Part shown: positions 1-9,288 of the stretch, piece by piece
How the letters are laid out: each line of letters begins with the position of its first letter
Position numbering within the stretch: the stretch's first letter is position 1
Origin: Olavius algarvensis Delta 4 endosymbiont
GTDB taxonomy: Bacteria; Desulfobacterota; Desulfobacteria; Desulfobacterales; CAJINA01
Length of the DNA: 64,000 bases
Reading direction: 5' to 3'
Assembly (NCBI GenBank): GCA_905176665.1
Contig: CAJINA010000167.1
Coordinates: 32,478-96,477 of the forward strand
Made by a program: the position numbers and the translations under genes
Notes under the pieces: model-generated
The model's database searches: none
Seen by the model: only the letters and a program-made list of their open reading frames with translations
What the model was told of the DNA's origin: nothing

Positions 1-2
1 AA

Positions 3-620
3 TGCATCCAGGACCTGGGCATCGGGTTTATTTTCAAACCCCTGATGAGCGGCCCCATGCAACATGTCGGGAACTTTCGAGAGGAGATGGGCATCCGTAC
101 CATTTTCAATCTCATCGCGCCGCTGATCAACCCGGCCGGAGCCGAGGCCTATGTCCTGGGCGTATACGACCCCGCTTTGACCGAGAAAATGGCGCTGGTC
201 CTGTCCGAACTTGGTGCGACCAGTGCTTTTGTGGTACATGGGGAAATGACCAATGATGAAATCAGCCTCTGCGGCGCAACGACCGTTGCCAGGCTCGCAG
301 CCGGCCGGGTGGAAAAGCAGGTCATCGAACCGGAAGATTATGGTTTCAAACGGGTCGGCCTCGAGGCTATCAAGGGCGGTGACGCCGCGGCCAATGCACA
401 GATCGTACGGGATATCTTAGGCGGCGAACCAGGCCCGAAACGGGATATTGCCGTACTGAATGCCGCGGCCGCATTCATCACCGCCGGCCGCGACAACGAT
501 TTCGAATCCGGGATCGAGCGGGCCGTAGCGACGATCGATTCAGGAAAGGCCCAGTCAAAGCTGGATGCCCTGGTAGCCTTTACCGAGCAGTGCCGGCCAT
601 TCGTCAGAAAAGAATTATGA
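3..620 (+). CDS. trpD: Anthranilate phosphoribosyltransferase, C-terminal part (truncated by window edge)
   Basis: Transfers the phosphoribosyl group of PRPP to anthranilate, the second step of tryptophan synthesis. The reading frame is open from base 3, upstream of the first ATG at 45, so the N-terminal half lies outside the window. Visible family features are the GFIFKPLMSGPMQHV segment, the IRTIFNLIAPLINPAG segment typical of the phosphoribosyltransferase core, and the late NDEISLCGATTVA motif (usual form: DE.s..g.t.v.e). About 205 residues remain of a protein that normally has about 340. The stop overlaps the start of the next gene in an ATGA, so the two are probably co-transcribed. The identification is firm; only the missing 5' end is unknown. 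Confidence 0.93.
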   Translation, partial: CIQDLGIGFIFKPLMSGPMQHVGNFREEMGIRTIFNLIAPLINPAGAEAYVLGVYDPALTEKMALVLSELGATSAFVVHGEMTNDEISLCGATTVARLAAGRVEKQVIEPEDYGFKRVGLEAIKGGDAAANAQIVRDILGGEPGPKRDIAVLNAAAAFITAGRDNDFESGIERAVATIDSGKAQSKLDALVAFTEQCRPFVRKEL

Positions 621-1330
621 TACATTTGAAAAACGTTACGTTTGATCTGAAAAAAAGTCCGACCAAAACGGTCTATCCGTTTAATTTGCCGGTCTTTCAA
701 AAGACCCGGATGCTTGAGTTTTCATCACCGGTCACCTTTTTCTCCGGCGAAAACGGGGCCGGCAAATCCACGCTGTTGTCTGCGCTGGCGGAAAAATGCC
801 GGATCCACGTCTGGGAAGGGGTGGAAAGAACCCGCTATGAACGCAACCCCTATGAGGGCATGTTTTACAAGTTCATTGCGGTGAACTGGACCAACGGGTC
901 GGTGCCGGGATCGTATTTCGACTCCGAAATTTCAAGGAATTTCGCGGCCTACCTGGATGAGTGGGCCGCCTCCGACCCCGGCATCCTGGAATACTTCGGC
1001 GGAAAATCGCTGATGTCGCAGTCCCACGGTCAGTCGCTCATGTCCTTTTTCAAGGCCCGCTACCGCTTTAAAGGGCTGTACCTCCTGGACGAACCCGAAA
1101 CCGCCCTGTCGCCCGGCAGCCAACTGGAATTGTTAAGGGTGCTGAAAGAAATGGGGGCTGCCGGTCATGCCCAGTTCATCATCGCCTCGCACTCCCCGAT
1201 CCTGATGGCCTGCCCGGGTGCCAAGATTTACAACTTCGATAACATTCCCATCCAGAAGATCGATTACCGCGACACCGAGCATTACCGGGTTTACCGGGAT
1301 TTTATGGCAGACCCCGAAAAGTATGTGTAG
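617..1330 (+). CDS. ABC-type AAA family ATPase, small SMC/RecF-like
   Basis: A soluble ATPase of about 237 residues built like an isolated ABC nucleotide-binding domain. It has Walker A GENGAGKST, an ABC-signature-like SHGQS, Walker B GLYLLDEPETALSP and an H-loop IIASHSPIL. This pattern is typical of the small stand-alone AAA_21-type proteins of unknown role. I start it at ATG 617, which overlaps the trpD stop (ATGA), because an upstream ATG at 590 lies inside trpD and MIHLKNV is a normal N-terminus for the family. No membrane partner is adjacent, so a transport role is not supported. The function remains unassigned. Confidence 0.85.
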   Translation: MIHLKNVTFDLKKSPTKTVYPFNLPVFQKTRMLEFSSPVTFFSGENGAGKSTLLSALAEKCRIHVWEGVERTRYERNPYEGMFYKFIAVNWTNGSVPGSYFDSEISRNFAAYLDEWAASDPGILEYFGGKSLMSQSHGQSLMSFFKARYRFKGLYLLDEPETALSPGSQLELLRVLKEMGAAGHAQFIIASHSPILMACPGAKIYNFDNIPIQKIDYRDTEHYRVYRDFMADPEKYV

Positions 1331-1406
1331 GAAGCTTGATCTGATGCCTGGGTGTGAGAGTGGAAATTTGCTAAATGAGATAGGATCATCCATCATCCTG
1401 GTTTCT

Positions 1407-1495
1407 GTCATTCTGAGGAGTAAAACGACGAAGACTCCCTTCCAATGTCTAGTCACCTTTGAATGGGAAGGACTCTTCGCTGCGCTCAGCGTGCC
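1407..1495. repeat. Intergenic imperfect palindrome (TTCTGAGGAG...CTGCGCTCAG type)
   Basis: Between the ATPase and the CHAT gene the sequence contains TCATTCTGAGGAG and ACGAAGACTCCC. About 20 bases later comes an imperfect mirror, GGGAAGGACTCTTCG followed by CTGCGCTCAG. The element can fold into a long stem and lies between two converging genes, where it could act as a bidirectional terminator. It resembles a dispersed intergenic repeat common in environmental bacterial genomes. That resemblance is from memory and has not been searched. Confidence 0.45.
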
Positions 1496-1531
1496 AAACT
1501 GTCAACCACCAGTACTTCCAAAGTCGTATCA

Positions 1532-1657
1532 CTACCTATTGCCGCTATCCCCCACAACCACAAACGACCCCCAGAAAAGCGGATGCGCATAGCGGGCGAC
1601 GAGTGAGCCATCCGGGTGGCGCAGGCCCGGGGCGTCCATCAATTCCAGCATCGAGCG
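1532..1657 (-). pseudogene. C-terminal remainder of the CHAT domain beyond the amber codon
   Basis: Directly downstream of the TAG at 1658-1660, in the same frame and with no indel, 41 further codons run to a TAG at 1532-1534. They include SMLELMD, SLVARYAHPLFWGSFV and VVVGDSG. The HP.fWg.FvvvGd block is the conserved last strand of CHAT domains, so this stretch belongs to the same gene. The intact protein would have about 1048 residues. A single C-to-T change at the first base of a Gln codon explains the interruption. Confidence 0.8.
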
Positions 1658-4600
1658 CTACAGGGCCCGGGCCCAGGAAAGGCTGCCCTCTATAGTGCGC
1701 CATTTGAACAGGCCGGTGGTCAACTGATGAGCCGAACTGGTCTCCACCGGCCACACGGTGACCAGCAGGGCGCGGGCCCCGGAGTAGAAAAAGGCACGAC
1801 CGAGACCGCTGACCGCTTCACTCCCCTGCCGGTCCGCCGCCCCGGTATCGCAGGCGCTGAGCACCACCAGGTCGGCATCGAGTTTGAGGGACAGGACCTC
1901 GCCCATGGTCAGCAGGCCGTCTTCTTCCTTACCGGTGACATCCGGGGAAGAGAGGGCCAGGGCCGGCTGGGACAACCCGTCGAGGTCACCGGGCCGCAGG
2001 GCATGGGTGGCAAAGGCCACGACTTTCTTGCCCGCCAAGTCCTGGGTCTTGACCGTGGTTTCCGAGGCGTCCGCGCCCAGGTAGATATCCCGGGAAGGGT
2101 CAGCACCCAACTCCGCGCCAATTTCCCTGATTTCGGCGGCCGTGTCCGGGAGACGGTTTAGTTGCTCCAGGCCAACCGACGTGAGGGCGGCATTGTCCAG
2201 AACACCCTCTTCACTGACCCGGATACCGCGAATTTGAATGGCCTGCCCCCCCTGGCCTCTACGTGCCAGCCTGGCTGCCGGGCTGGTGGCCGCTTCCAGT
2301 TGATCCGCGTTGAAGATGGGATCTCCGAATCCAATGAAGGGTTCCCGGTCCTCATTCCCGGGCGGCAAGGTCCGCAGCGTGAGCAGAGACGCAGCCGAAG
2401 GCAATCGGGTAATGGACACCCGCTTGATCAGCCAGGGTATATGGCGATAACTCTCGAAGCGCACAGCATCATCCCGGGCGGGACTACCCGGCGCCGTCGG
2501 TAGCAGCGCAAGCGGCAACTGGTCGAGCGGTCCTTTAACGACCACGAGCAGATCGGTGGCACGCTGCCAGGCCCCGGCCACCGGGGCCAATAACTGATCA
2601 TAGAGCGTGTAGGCTGTTTCCGTATCGAATTCGGGAATGTCGCTGAGCATCTGAGCGTCGGGTTTCAAGGCGCTGCGCAACCCGATGACCTTTTTGGCCA
2701 GTGCTTCCCGCCCCAACTCTATGACGGTAAACACCGGTTCGCCCTGGGCTGGAATGGCCCATACGCAAGTCCTGTCTGCCAGGGTCCAGATGCTGATAAA
2801 GGCTTCACTGGCCCCCAGCTGGGCCTGGATTGTTGCCATCGTCGGCGGTTGCGGGGTCACGTAGTCGGTATATTTCGGGAATTCGACCGTTATCCGCGTC
2901 TGGATCGCCGTTCGTGCTGCGGAAAGGGTGTGGATGCTGTTTTCAAGGGCGGCCAAAGCGGTGCTGTTGGCACCCCCTTGTGACGCGGCCAGGTTGTAAT
3001 AGGCGGCCTTGAGACTTTTTATCTTTTTGGCGGCATCCTGTTCCTGGCGGACCAACTCGGCCAGCTGTGGATCAGACAGGGAGGCCGCCCGGGCACTGCT
3101 TTCTCCCAGGGCGCTGTTAACCCGGGTTTGCCGTGCATCGGCCAGTTGAAAAAGCTCGGTGACAAGATGACGGCGTTCTGCCCGGTCTGTATTCTGCAGA
3201 TAAATATCCAGCAGCAGATCGATATAGCGGTTCAGCAACAGGTCCGCCCGCCGCTGCATCTCAAAGCCGGTGCCGGGTTCCTGTAAAATCGCCAGCAAAC
3301 CGGGAACAGCTTGTGCAAAGGCTGACCGGGCCGCCGCTGTCTGCCGCTCCCGGTAGAGCATGAGGGCTTCCAGGGCTTTTTGCTCGGCTTCATTTAAGGT
3401 GTTGTCTATTTTGAGGACTTCATTTTCGACACGGGTCGCCCGAATCAGGTCCCGCGCCGCTTGCATGCGCCGATTCTCGATCAAGGTCAGGATCAAGCTG
3501 GTATTGCGGTGGGCATAGCGCCGGAACAGGTAAGTATTGTCCCGCATCCCATCCAGGGCGGGGTCATAGGCCGCCATGGCAGCCGCAAAATCGTAGTCGG
3601 CACAAAGGACGGCCGCCTGGAACAAGCCGGCCTTTATCATGACATCTTCTTCTTTGGGCAAACGCAGATCCTCCAGAATCTTTTTCTGGGCCGCGGCCAG
3701 AATCTTGGCGTTGGCCAGGTCCCCCTTGGCCAGCAGGACCCCTCCCAGGGTCTGCAGGGCAATCGCCGTTATTCCCGTTTGCCGGCCGTAAATCTGGACC
3801 GCGTGTTTAACCCCCCAGCGGGCTTCTTTTTCGGCTTCCATCAGACGTCCCTGGCGCTGCAGGTTGACCGCCAGGTCCAGTTCGGCATAAACAGCTTCGA
3901 TCGGACGCTGACGACGCATCTGGCTCTGGTAACTGAGTACGCGAACGCGTTTCTCGTAAGCCTGGTCGTATAACCCCTGGGCCTCGAGGAGTTCCGCCTC
4001 AGCAGCCAGGATATCGTTTTCATTGCCGACATCATGGACACCACTATCAACTATCAAGCTATACCGTGCGGCGGCCGGAACCTTCTGGTATTCGAGGTAA
4101 GCCTGCTCGATCGCAGCTTCCGCACGATCAAACTCTCCCATACGGGTCAAAATGCGGGCTTGAAAGCCCAGGTAGGGTCCAAACCGGAAATGGCCTTCTT
4201 TAAGATTTAAAAGTGATTCTTTGCTGAGGTTGAAAGCTGCCTCATAGCGTCCGGCCTGCATCTCGATCTTGGCCAGCCGGCGATAGAGAAATGAATCCCG
4301 GATACGGGCCGTCTCACCATAGGCAATCGCCCATCGAATATCCCTGGCCGCAGCCTCGAAACGGTATAGTTCGTAGCGGGCATTGGCCCGGCTTTTATGA
4401 AAGTGGAATATGTCTGCGGCTCGCCCGGTCGGTGGGCTGCTGTCCGCTATCCGGAAAATTTTCGTCATGTACTCGTTTTCATTCTCCGGCTGTTCCAGAA
4501 TAGCCAGGATGTCATCCAACTTGCGCGGCGGGGGCGACAAGGGAATGCCCTGCATGCTGAGGACCACGTCGCGGGCCTGCTCGAAGCTCATCTGGCTGTC

Positions 4601-4678
4601 ATTCCTCTTTCCAGTTGTCTGGCAGGCGCTCGAAACAATTAGGACCAAAAATAGGAGAAGTATCTTTTTTATCCTCAT
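1658..4678 (-). CDS. TPR-CHAT lipoprotein, interrupted by an in-frame amber codon
   Basis: A 1006-residue protein with a lipoprotein signal (MRIKKILLLFLVLIVSSAC; Cys about residue 19, followed by Gln). A long helical region of TPR-like repeats spans roughly residues 50-550 and leads into a C-terminal CHAT domain, a caspase-fold peptidase-like domain. CHAT hallmarks are the His in VVAFATHAL (about residue 895) and the Cys in LVVLSACDTG (about residue 950). The ORF stops at TAG (1658-1660) after WARAL, exactly where CHAT domains normally continue with a glutamine-containing helix. The same frame then reads through a perfectly typical CHAT C-terminus (see 1532-1657). Either a recent CAG-to-TAG nonsense mutation, a sequencing error or amber readthrough is involved. 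It probably acts as an envelope-anchored protease or scaffold; the substrate is unknown. Confidence 0.85.
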   Translation of the reverse strand: MRIKKILLLFLVLIVSSACQTTGKRNDSQMSFEQARDVVLSMQGIPLSPPPRKLDDILAILEQPENENEYMTKIFRIADSSPPTGRAADIFHFHKSRANARYELYRFEAAARDIRWAIAYGETARIRDSFLYRRLAKIEMQAGRYEAAFNLSKESLLNLKEGHFRFGPYLGFQARILTRMGEFDRAEAAIEQAYLEYQKVPAAARYSLIVDSGVHDVGNENDILAAEAELLEAQGLYDQAYEKRVRVLSYQSQMRRQRPIEAVYAELDLAVNLQRQGRLMEAEKEARWGVKHAVQIYGRQTGITAIALQTLGGVLLAKGDLANAKILAAAQKKILEDLRLPKEEDVMIKAGLFQAAVLCADYDFAAAMAAYDPALDGMRDNTYLFRRYAHRNTSLILTLIENRRMQAARDLIRATRVENEVLKIDNTLNEAEQKALEALMLYRERQTAAARSAFAQAVPGLLAILQEPGTGFEMQRRADLLLNRYIDLLLDIYLQNTDRAERRHLVTELFQLADARQTRVNSALGESSARAASLSDPQLAELVRQEQDAAKKIKSLKAAYYNLAASQGGANSTALAALENSIHTLSAARTAIQTRITVEFPKYTDYVTPQPPTMATIQAQLGASEAFISIWTLADRTCVWAIPAQGEPVFTVIELGREALAKKVIGLRSALKPDAQMLSDIPEFDTETAYTLYDQLLAPVAGAWQRATDLLVVVKGPLDQLPLALLPTAPGSPARDDAVRFESYRHIPWLIKRVSITRLPSAASLLTLRTLPPGNEDREPFIGFGDPIFNADQLEAATSPAARLARRGQGGQAIQIRGIRVSEEGVLDNAALTSVGLEQLNRLPDTAAEIREIGAELGADPSRDIYLGADASETTVKTQDLAGKKVVAFATHALRPGDLDGLSQPALALSSPDVTGKEEDGLLTMGEVLSLKLDADLVVLSACDTGAADRQGSEAVSGLGRAFFYSGARALLVTVWPVETSSAHQLTTGLFKWRTIEGSLSWARAL

Positions 4679-4740
4679 GGTTTCCTCTTGGCAGTTGGCA
4701 AAAGTTGGAGATTATATAGTGTTTGATCCTGACCGGAACG

Positions 4741-5295
4741 TCAGCCGCCGGCGGCGGCGCCGGCATCGAAGACTTTAAAATTGGTGGGTTTGAAGCGGTC
4801 CGGGCTGACCGCATCGATGGTCGCCCGGATCTCTTCGGTCGCAAAAGGGCTGGCCGGGCTGGCCGACATGAAACCGATCAGCGCCAGGTTGACGGCCATG
4901 GGGGCCTCCAGCGACAGGGCGATCTTACCGGCGTCCACAGACCGGCATTGAATCTGCTTCTCTTCCAGATAGGAGCGGACACGCTCGTCTGGAAAACTAT
5001 TTACATCACTGTTGACGTAGAGCTGACTTTGCGGGGCCAAAAACGGCAGGTTTCGGCAGGCTTCGTGTTTTTCCAGGGCCAGCAAGTGCTGGCAGGCCCC
5101 GGCATTGACCAGGCTGCTGTTCACATCGCCCAGCCGCAGGTGCGAAATGACCGAACCGCCGCGCTGGGCCATCCCGTGGGTTTCGGCCCCCAGCACATCC
5201 AGCCCTCTGGTCAGGGCTGTGCGGGCAAGCACTTTGGTCATGAATAAGATTCCCTGGCCTCCCAGGCCGCAAAGTACCATGTTGATGCTTTCCAT
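4741..5295 (-). CDS. iorB: Indolepyruvate:ferredoxin oxidoreductase, beta subunit
   Basis: The gamma-type (KorC/PorG-like) subunit of the thiamine-diphosphate 2-oxoacid oxidoreductase that converts aryl pyruvates from aromatic amino acids to aryl-acetyl-CoA and reduces ferredoxin. It has 184 residues, the usual family length. Motifs are GLGGQGILFMTKVLA at the N-terminus and AETHGMAQRGGSV, characteristic of IorB and related gamma subunits. The ATG at 5295 has a purine-rich AAAGGGTGA upstream. It lies 101 bp downstream of iorA on the same strand, so the two form a transcription unit. Confidence 0.92.
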   Translation of the reverse strand: MESINMVLCGLGGQGILFMTKVLARTALTRGLDVLGAETHGMAQRGGSVISHLRLGDVNSSLVNAGACQHLLALEKHEACRNLPFLAPQSQLYVNSDVNSFPDERVRSYLEEKQIQCRSVDAGKIALSLEAPMAVNLALIGFMSASPASPFATEEIRATIDAVSPDRFKPTNFKVFDAGAAAGG

Positions 5296-5396
5296 GTCTC
5301 ACCCTTTCACAATATATCCGTTCATTTCTCCAGTCGTCATATTCCTTTGCATCCGTAAACGGTCTTGAAGAGCCAACCGGACCACTCCTTATAACG

Positions 5397-7253
5397 CTAT
5401 TCTTCCTCGATGGCGCCTTTGGGGCACACCAGCAGACAGACACCGCACTCGGCGCAGAGCATCGGATCTACCCGGGGCTGCTCTTCCACCTGATCTTTAT
5501 AGAGGGCCGGACATTCGAACCGGTCATGACAGAACCCGCACAGGTCGCAGTTGTCATTTATCGTAACCGGTTTCCGGTTCGGTATGGCTCCCCGATGGTC
5601 GTTGATCACGCAGGGGTGCCGGGCGATTATCACGGCGATGCCCCCGTCAGGGTCTCCTACATATGCGGCGGCTTTCTTAAGCAGGGCACGCATGTTGTTC
5701 ACGTCATAAGGATCAACCACCTCAACAAAATCAATGCCGCAGCCGGTGACGACCCGTTCGAGGCTGATGGACTTGCCCATGCTCCCGTCAGCCCTGATAC
5801 CCGTGGAAATCGCGGGCTGCATTCCGGTCATGGCCGTGGTCTCATTGTCCAGGAGTACCAGGATGAACCGGGCGTCGTTGTATACCGCGTTGATCAGACC
5901 GGCTGTACCAGAATGAAAGAAGGTCGAATCCCCCATGGTCGCCACCACAGGCTGGGCCACGTCATCCTGCTTGAAGGCCTGGACAAACCCGGAACCTAAA
6001 GTGATGCCGGCCCCCATATCCAGGCAGGTATCCACCCCGCCGAGATTCATTCCCAGCGTGTAGCAGCCGATATCGGAGGTGTAGATGGCTTTGGGCTGGG
6101 CCTTGCGAATCGCGAAGAATGACGCCCGATGGGGACACCCGGCACAGAGTGTGGGCTTGCGGATGGGCAGTTCGAGCGACTGCACCAGTTCCATTGCGGC
6201 CGGTTCACCATGGCTTTTCAACAGCGCCAGTCCGTTTTCAGCGAGAACCGCGTTCAGGGCCTTTTCCACAATCTGCGGCACCAGCTCACCTTCCGAGGGA
6301 ATATGGCCTGAAAGCCGTCCCAGGACTTTGGTCTTGTCGCGCAGGAACAACTCGATGACGGTATCCGTCTCTTCCACCACCAGCACACGTTCGCAGGCAA
6401 CCATGAACTCGTCCGCCAGTTGTTCCGGGAATGGATAGGGAGCCCCCAACTTGAGCAGCGGTATGTCCCGCCGCTCGCTTTCCGCTAAAAGATCCTTGAC
6501 CACGGCCCAGGACACGCCGCCGGCAATAACGCCCAATGGATAGGACTGCCCCGGCGCCAGGTCGTGAGCGTTAAAAGGTGTGAGGGTGTTGAAAGTTTCG
6601 CCGATCTTTTTTAATTTGCGGTTCAGTTCGGCGTGGAGCATGAATCTAAAGCGGGGCGTGGCTGCCCAGCGGGCCGGATTCTTTTCAAAGACCGCCTTGT
6701 CCGGGTTGACGTTGAGTTCACCGGGAACGATGTTCTGGCGTCCGTGGCAAACCCGGATGGCCGGCCGCAGAATAACCGGCACACCGAATTCTGCGGACAG
6801 CTCCATGGCCTGGACCGCCATCTCCCGGGCCTCCTGGGGCGTCGCCGGATCGAACACCGGCACCTTGGCCAGTCGGGCCATGAGGCGCGTGTCTTGTTCG
6901 GTCTGCGATGAATGCGGTCCGGGATCGTCACAGGAGATGATGACCAACCCCCCGGTGGTCCCGAGATAGGCGGCGCTCATCAGCGAATCGGCCGCCACGT
7001 TCAGGCCCACCTGCTTCATACAGACGGCCGCTCTTTTGCCGGCGATCGCCGCGGCATAGGCATTGTCCAGGGCTACCTTTTCATTGGTAGACCACTCGAC
7101 ATAGGTATTCAATCGGGAGGACTTCACCAAGCGAACCACCTCCGGCAGGATTTCCGAGCTGGGCGTACCCGGGTAGGAGGTAACCACCTGGCAGCCGGCT
7201 TCCAGCAGTCCCAGGGCGATCGCGCCGTTTCCGAGTAAGAATTCAGCGGGCAT
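5397..7253 (-). CDS. iorA: Indolepyruvate:ferredoxin oxidoreductase, alpha subunit
   Basis: The catalytic subunit (618 residues) that binds thiamine diphosphate and two C-terminal 4Fe-4S clusters. The N-terminal pyrimidine-binding domain shows TSYPGTPSSEI. The TPP/Mg region shows GDSTFFHSGTAGLINAVYND. The mid-protein LCAGCPHRASF motif is typical of IorA. The C-terminal ferredoxin domain (about residues 560-618) has CDLCGFC and CAECGVCLLVCP. In anaerobes the enzyme either degrades aromatic amino acids or runs in reverse to make them. Its position downstream of trpB2 suggests a tryptophan/indole-related unit, which is inference. Confidence 0.93.
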   Translation of the reverse strand: MPAEFLLGNGAIALGLLEAGCQVVTSYPGTPSSEILPEVVRLVKSSRLNTYVEWSTNEKVALDNAYAAAIAGKRAAVCMKQVGLNVAADSLMSAAYLGTTGGLVIISCDDPGPHSSQTEQDTRLMARLAKVPVFDPATPQEAREMAVQAMELSAEFGVPVILRPAIRVCHGRQNIVPGELNVNPDKAVFEKNPARWAATPRFRFMLHAELNRKLKKIGETFNTLTPFNAHDLAPGQSYPLGVIAGGVSWAVVKDLLAESERRDIPLLKLGAPYPFPEQLADEFMVACERVLVVEETDTVIELFLRDKTKVLGRLSGHIPSEGELVPQIVEKALNAVLAENGLALLKSHGEPAAMELVQSLELPIRKPTLCAGCPHRASFFAIRKAQPKAIYTSDIGCYTLGMNLGGVDTCLDMGAGITLGSGFVQAFKQDDVAQPVVATMGDSTFFHSGTAGLINAVYNDARFILVLLDNETTAMTGMQPAISTGIRADGSMGKSISLERVVTGCGIDFVEVVDPYDVNNMRALLKKAAAYVGDPDGGIAVIIARHPCVINDHRGAIPNRKPVTINDNCDLCGFCHDRFECPALYKDQVEEQPRVDPMLCAECGVCLLVCPKGAIEEE

Positions 7254-7382
7254 TTTTCATCCCTTTTAGTGAAAGTGTTCTTGGTTTAGGTACGACCACG
7301 TACTTTTTGAGAAAAGGGTTCAAGGGGGCGAGGGCTCAAACCCATTTAGGGCTTAACAGCATTTCACATGGCCCCTGGGACC

Positions 7383-7655
7383 CTATTCCTTTTGCTTTTT
7401 CGCCTGGTCGATCAGTTCCAGCAAAGAGAGCATCTTGGGTTTGACCTTGCCGCTGAAGGCCTGTTCATACGCTTCGGTGGTCAACTCACCCTGCAGATAA
7501 GCCTGGACATCGAAGTGGGTGTGCCAGCAATCCAGGGTTTTAAAGCAGGGCTGCCCCTGGTTTTCCTGGCGGCAATAGGAGAAGTAGATCTGGTGCCCCA
7601 GGCGGGGGCAGCGGATCTGATAGTCGTCTGCGGGTGGGGTCTTTTTTTGTGACAT
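7383..7655 (-). CDS. Small conserved Cys-containing protein, unknown function
   Basis: A 90-residue hydrophilic protein with three or four cysteines (CPRLGHQ, SYCRQEN, CFKTLDCWHTHF) in its first half and a Lys-rich C-terminal helix. The Cys pattern suggests metal or cluster binding, but I do not recognise a named family. Its ATG lies only a few bases after the T-run of the terminator hairpin that follows trpB2, and no good Shine-Dalgarno sequence is visible. Either expression is controlled at that hairpin or the true start is internal. It sits between trpB2 and iorA on the same strand. Confidence 0.6.
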   Translation of the reverse strand: MSQKKTPPADDYQIRCPRLGHQIYFSYCRQENQGQPCFKTLDCWHTHFDVQAYLQGELTTEAYEQAFSGKVKPKMLSLLELIDQAKKQKE

Positions 7656-7657
7656 TG

Positions 7658-7690
7658 TAAAAAATGATCCCGGAGGCCGAAGCCTCCGGG
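7658..7690 (-). terminator. Rho-independent terminator after trpB2
   Basis: A perfect 9-bp stem, CCCGGAGGC / GCCTCCGGG with a tetraloop (7669-7690). On the minus strand it is followed by ATCATTTTTTAC. It lies about 30 bp after the trpB2 stop. The T-run ends 3 bp before the start codon of the 90-residue gene, so the hairpin may also set read-through into the ior unit. Confidence 0.85.
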
Positions 7691-7719
7691 AATTTCGAAA
7701 CCATTAAAGAACGCGCACG

Positions 7720-9096
7720 TTAGCCTTTATATTGCTGCGGCTTGGGCAGGGGTGCAATGTCGGCCAGGGCGCGCTCAATCTCATCCTCGGCCAGTTCGTG
7801 GTCGGCCAGCTTGCCGGAGAGGTAGGCCTCGTAGGCGGCCATATCGACCAACCCGTGTCCACTCCAGTTAAAGAGGATTGTCTTTTCCTTGCCTTCCTCC
7901 TTGGCCTTGAGGGCCTCGCGAATGGTGGCCGCCACAGCATGGTCGGTTTCCGGGGCACTGATGTAGCCCTCTGACCTGGCAAAGGTAATGCCGGCCTGGA
8001 AGGTTTCCAGCTGGGGAATGGCGACTGGTCGAAAAAGGTTGTCCAACAGCAGCTGACTGACAACGGGGGCCATGCCGTGATAACGCAGGCCGCCGGCGTG
8101 AATGCCTTCCGGCACGAAAGTGTGCCCCAGGGTGTGCATGGGCAGCAGCGGTGTCATCTGGACGGTGTCACCGAAATCGTAGGAAAATGACCCCTTGGTC
8201 ATGGTGGGGCACGATGTCGGCTCAACGCCGATGATGTCGATGTCCTTCCCGTTGATCTTGTCCCGCACGAATGGCAGCGCCAGGCCTGCAAAATTGCTGC
8301 CGCCACCGGCACAGCCAATGATGACATCGGGGTAGTCCCCCGCTATTTCCATCTGTTTCTGGGCTTCCAGGCCAATAACAGTCTGGTGCAGCATGACGTG
8401 GTTCAACACGCTGCCCAGGGAGTATTTGGTGTCCTCATCACCGACTGCGGCCTCGACCGCTTCGCTGATGGCAATGCCGAGGCTGCCGGGGGAATCTGGA
8501 TTCTGCTCCAGGATGGTGCGCCCGGCATTGGTCTCCGTACTGGGGCTGGGCACACAGGAGCCGCACCAGGTTTCCATCATGATCCGGCGGTAGGGTTTCT
8601 GCTGATAGCTGACCTTGACCATGTAGACCTTACACTCCAGGCCGAAGAGCGCACAGCAAAAAGAGAGCGCACTGCCCCACTGGCCGGCCCCGGTTTCCGT
8701 GGTAATGCGTTTGGTTCCGGAGATCTTGTTGTAGTAAGCCTGGGCAATGGCCGTGTTGGGTTTGTGACTGCCCGCGGGGCTGACACCCTCATTTTTGAAA
8801 TAGATCTTGGCGGGCGTATCCAGGAATTTCTCCAGAGAATAGGCCCGGTAAAGAGGCGATGGTCGCCAGATCTGGTATTTTGCCATAACTTCATCGGGGA
8901 TATCGATCCAGCGCTCCTGGCTGACTTCCTGTTCGATGAGGGGCATGGGAAAAATCGGGGCCAGATCCTCGGGACCGCAGGGTTGTCCAGTTCCGGGATG
9001 CAGCGGCGGTTCCATGGGCGTGGGCATGTCGGCGGCAATATTGTACCATTTGCGGGGCAGTTCCGATTCTGGCAAAAATATTTTCTTGACCTCCAT
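7720..9096 (-). CDS. trpB2: Tryptophan synthase beta chain-like PLP enzyme (TrpB2)
   Basis: A PLP enzyme condensing indole with serine (or phosphoserine) to tryptophan. It has 458 residues, longer than TrpB1, with the extended N-terminus characteristic of TrpB2 ([12 protein letters not shown]). The PLP lysine is in [10 protein letters not shown], the phosphate-binding loop is CAGGGSNF, and TETGAGQWG is the usual beta-chain motif. I choose ATG 9096 because an AAGGAGG-type ribosome-binding site is directly upstream. A longer frame to 9234 exists but has no such site. There is no trpA nearby; TrpB2 proteins often act alone on free indole, and the linkage to iorAB fits indole/tryptophan salvage. 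Confidence 0.92.
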   Translation of the reverse strand: MEVKKIFLPESELPRKWYNIAADMPTPMEPPLHPGTGQPCGPEDLAPIFPMPLIEQEVSQERWIDIPDEVMAKYQIWRPSPLYRAYSLEKFLDTPAKIYFKNEGVSPAGSHKPNTAIAQAYYNKISGTKRITTETGAGQWGSALSFCCALFGLECKVYMVKVSYQQKPYRRIMMETWCGSCVPSPSTETNAGRTILEQNPDSPGSLGIAISEAVEAAVGDEDTKYSLGSVLNHVMLHQTVIGLEAQKQMEIAGDYPDVIIGCAGGGSNFAGLALPFVRDKINGKDIDIIGVEPTSCPTMTKGSFSYDFGDTVQMTPLLPMHTLGHTFVPEGIHAGGLRYHGMAPVVSQLLLDNLFRPVAIPQLETFQAGITFARSEGYISAPETDHAVAATIREALKAKEEGKEKTILFNWSGHGLVDMAAYEAYLSGKLADHELAEDEIERALADIAPLPKPQQYKG

Positions 9097-9288
9097 AGCG
9101 CCTCCTTTTCGGTTTTGTCGGGCAGTTTGGTTTTTAGCGTACAGTTGCAGATTATGAATAGAAGCAGCCGCAAAAGCTGCTATTTCGCGTGCGCGGACAG
9201 GGCTCACCATACCCCAATCCGGGGGGACCTGCAAACAGAAAATTGGCGGGGAGTGCGGATGGAAGTCAGCTAGAGAGGTTGATTCCGG

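Noticed and set aside
1658..1660. Pyrrolysine codon in the CHAT gene
   Set aside because: The position is normally Gln, CHAT proteins are not known to need pyrrolysine and no pyl genes are in view. A nonsense mutation or sequencing error is simpler, so I did not claim recoding.
8386..9273. 295-codon plus-strand ORF opposite trpB2
   Set aside because: It lies wholly across the trpB2 gene, has low-complexity shadow composition and no ribosome site or family motif.
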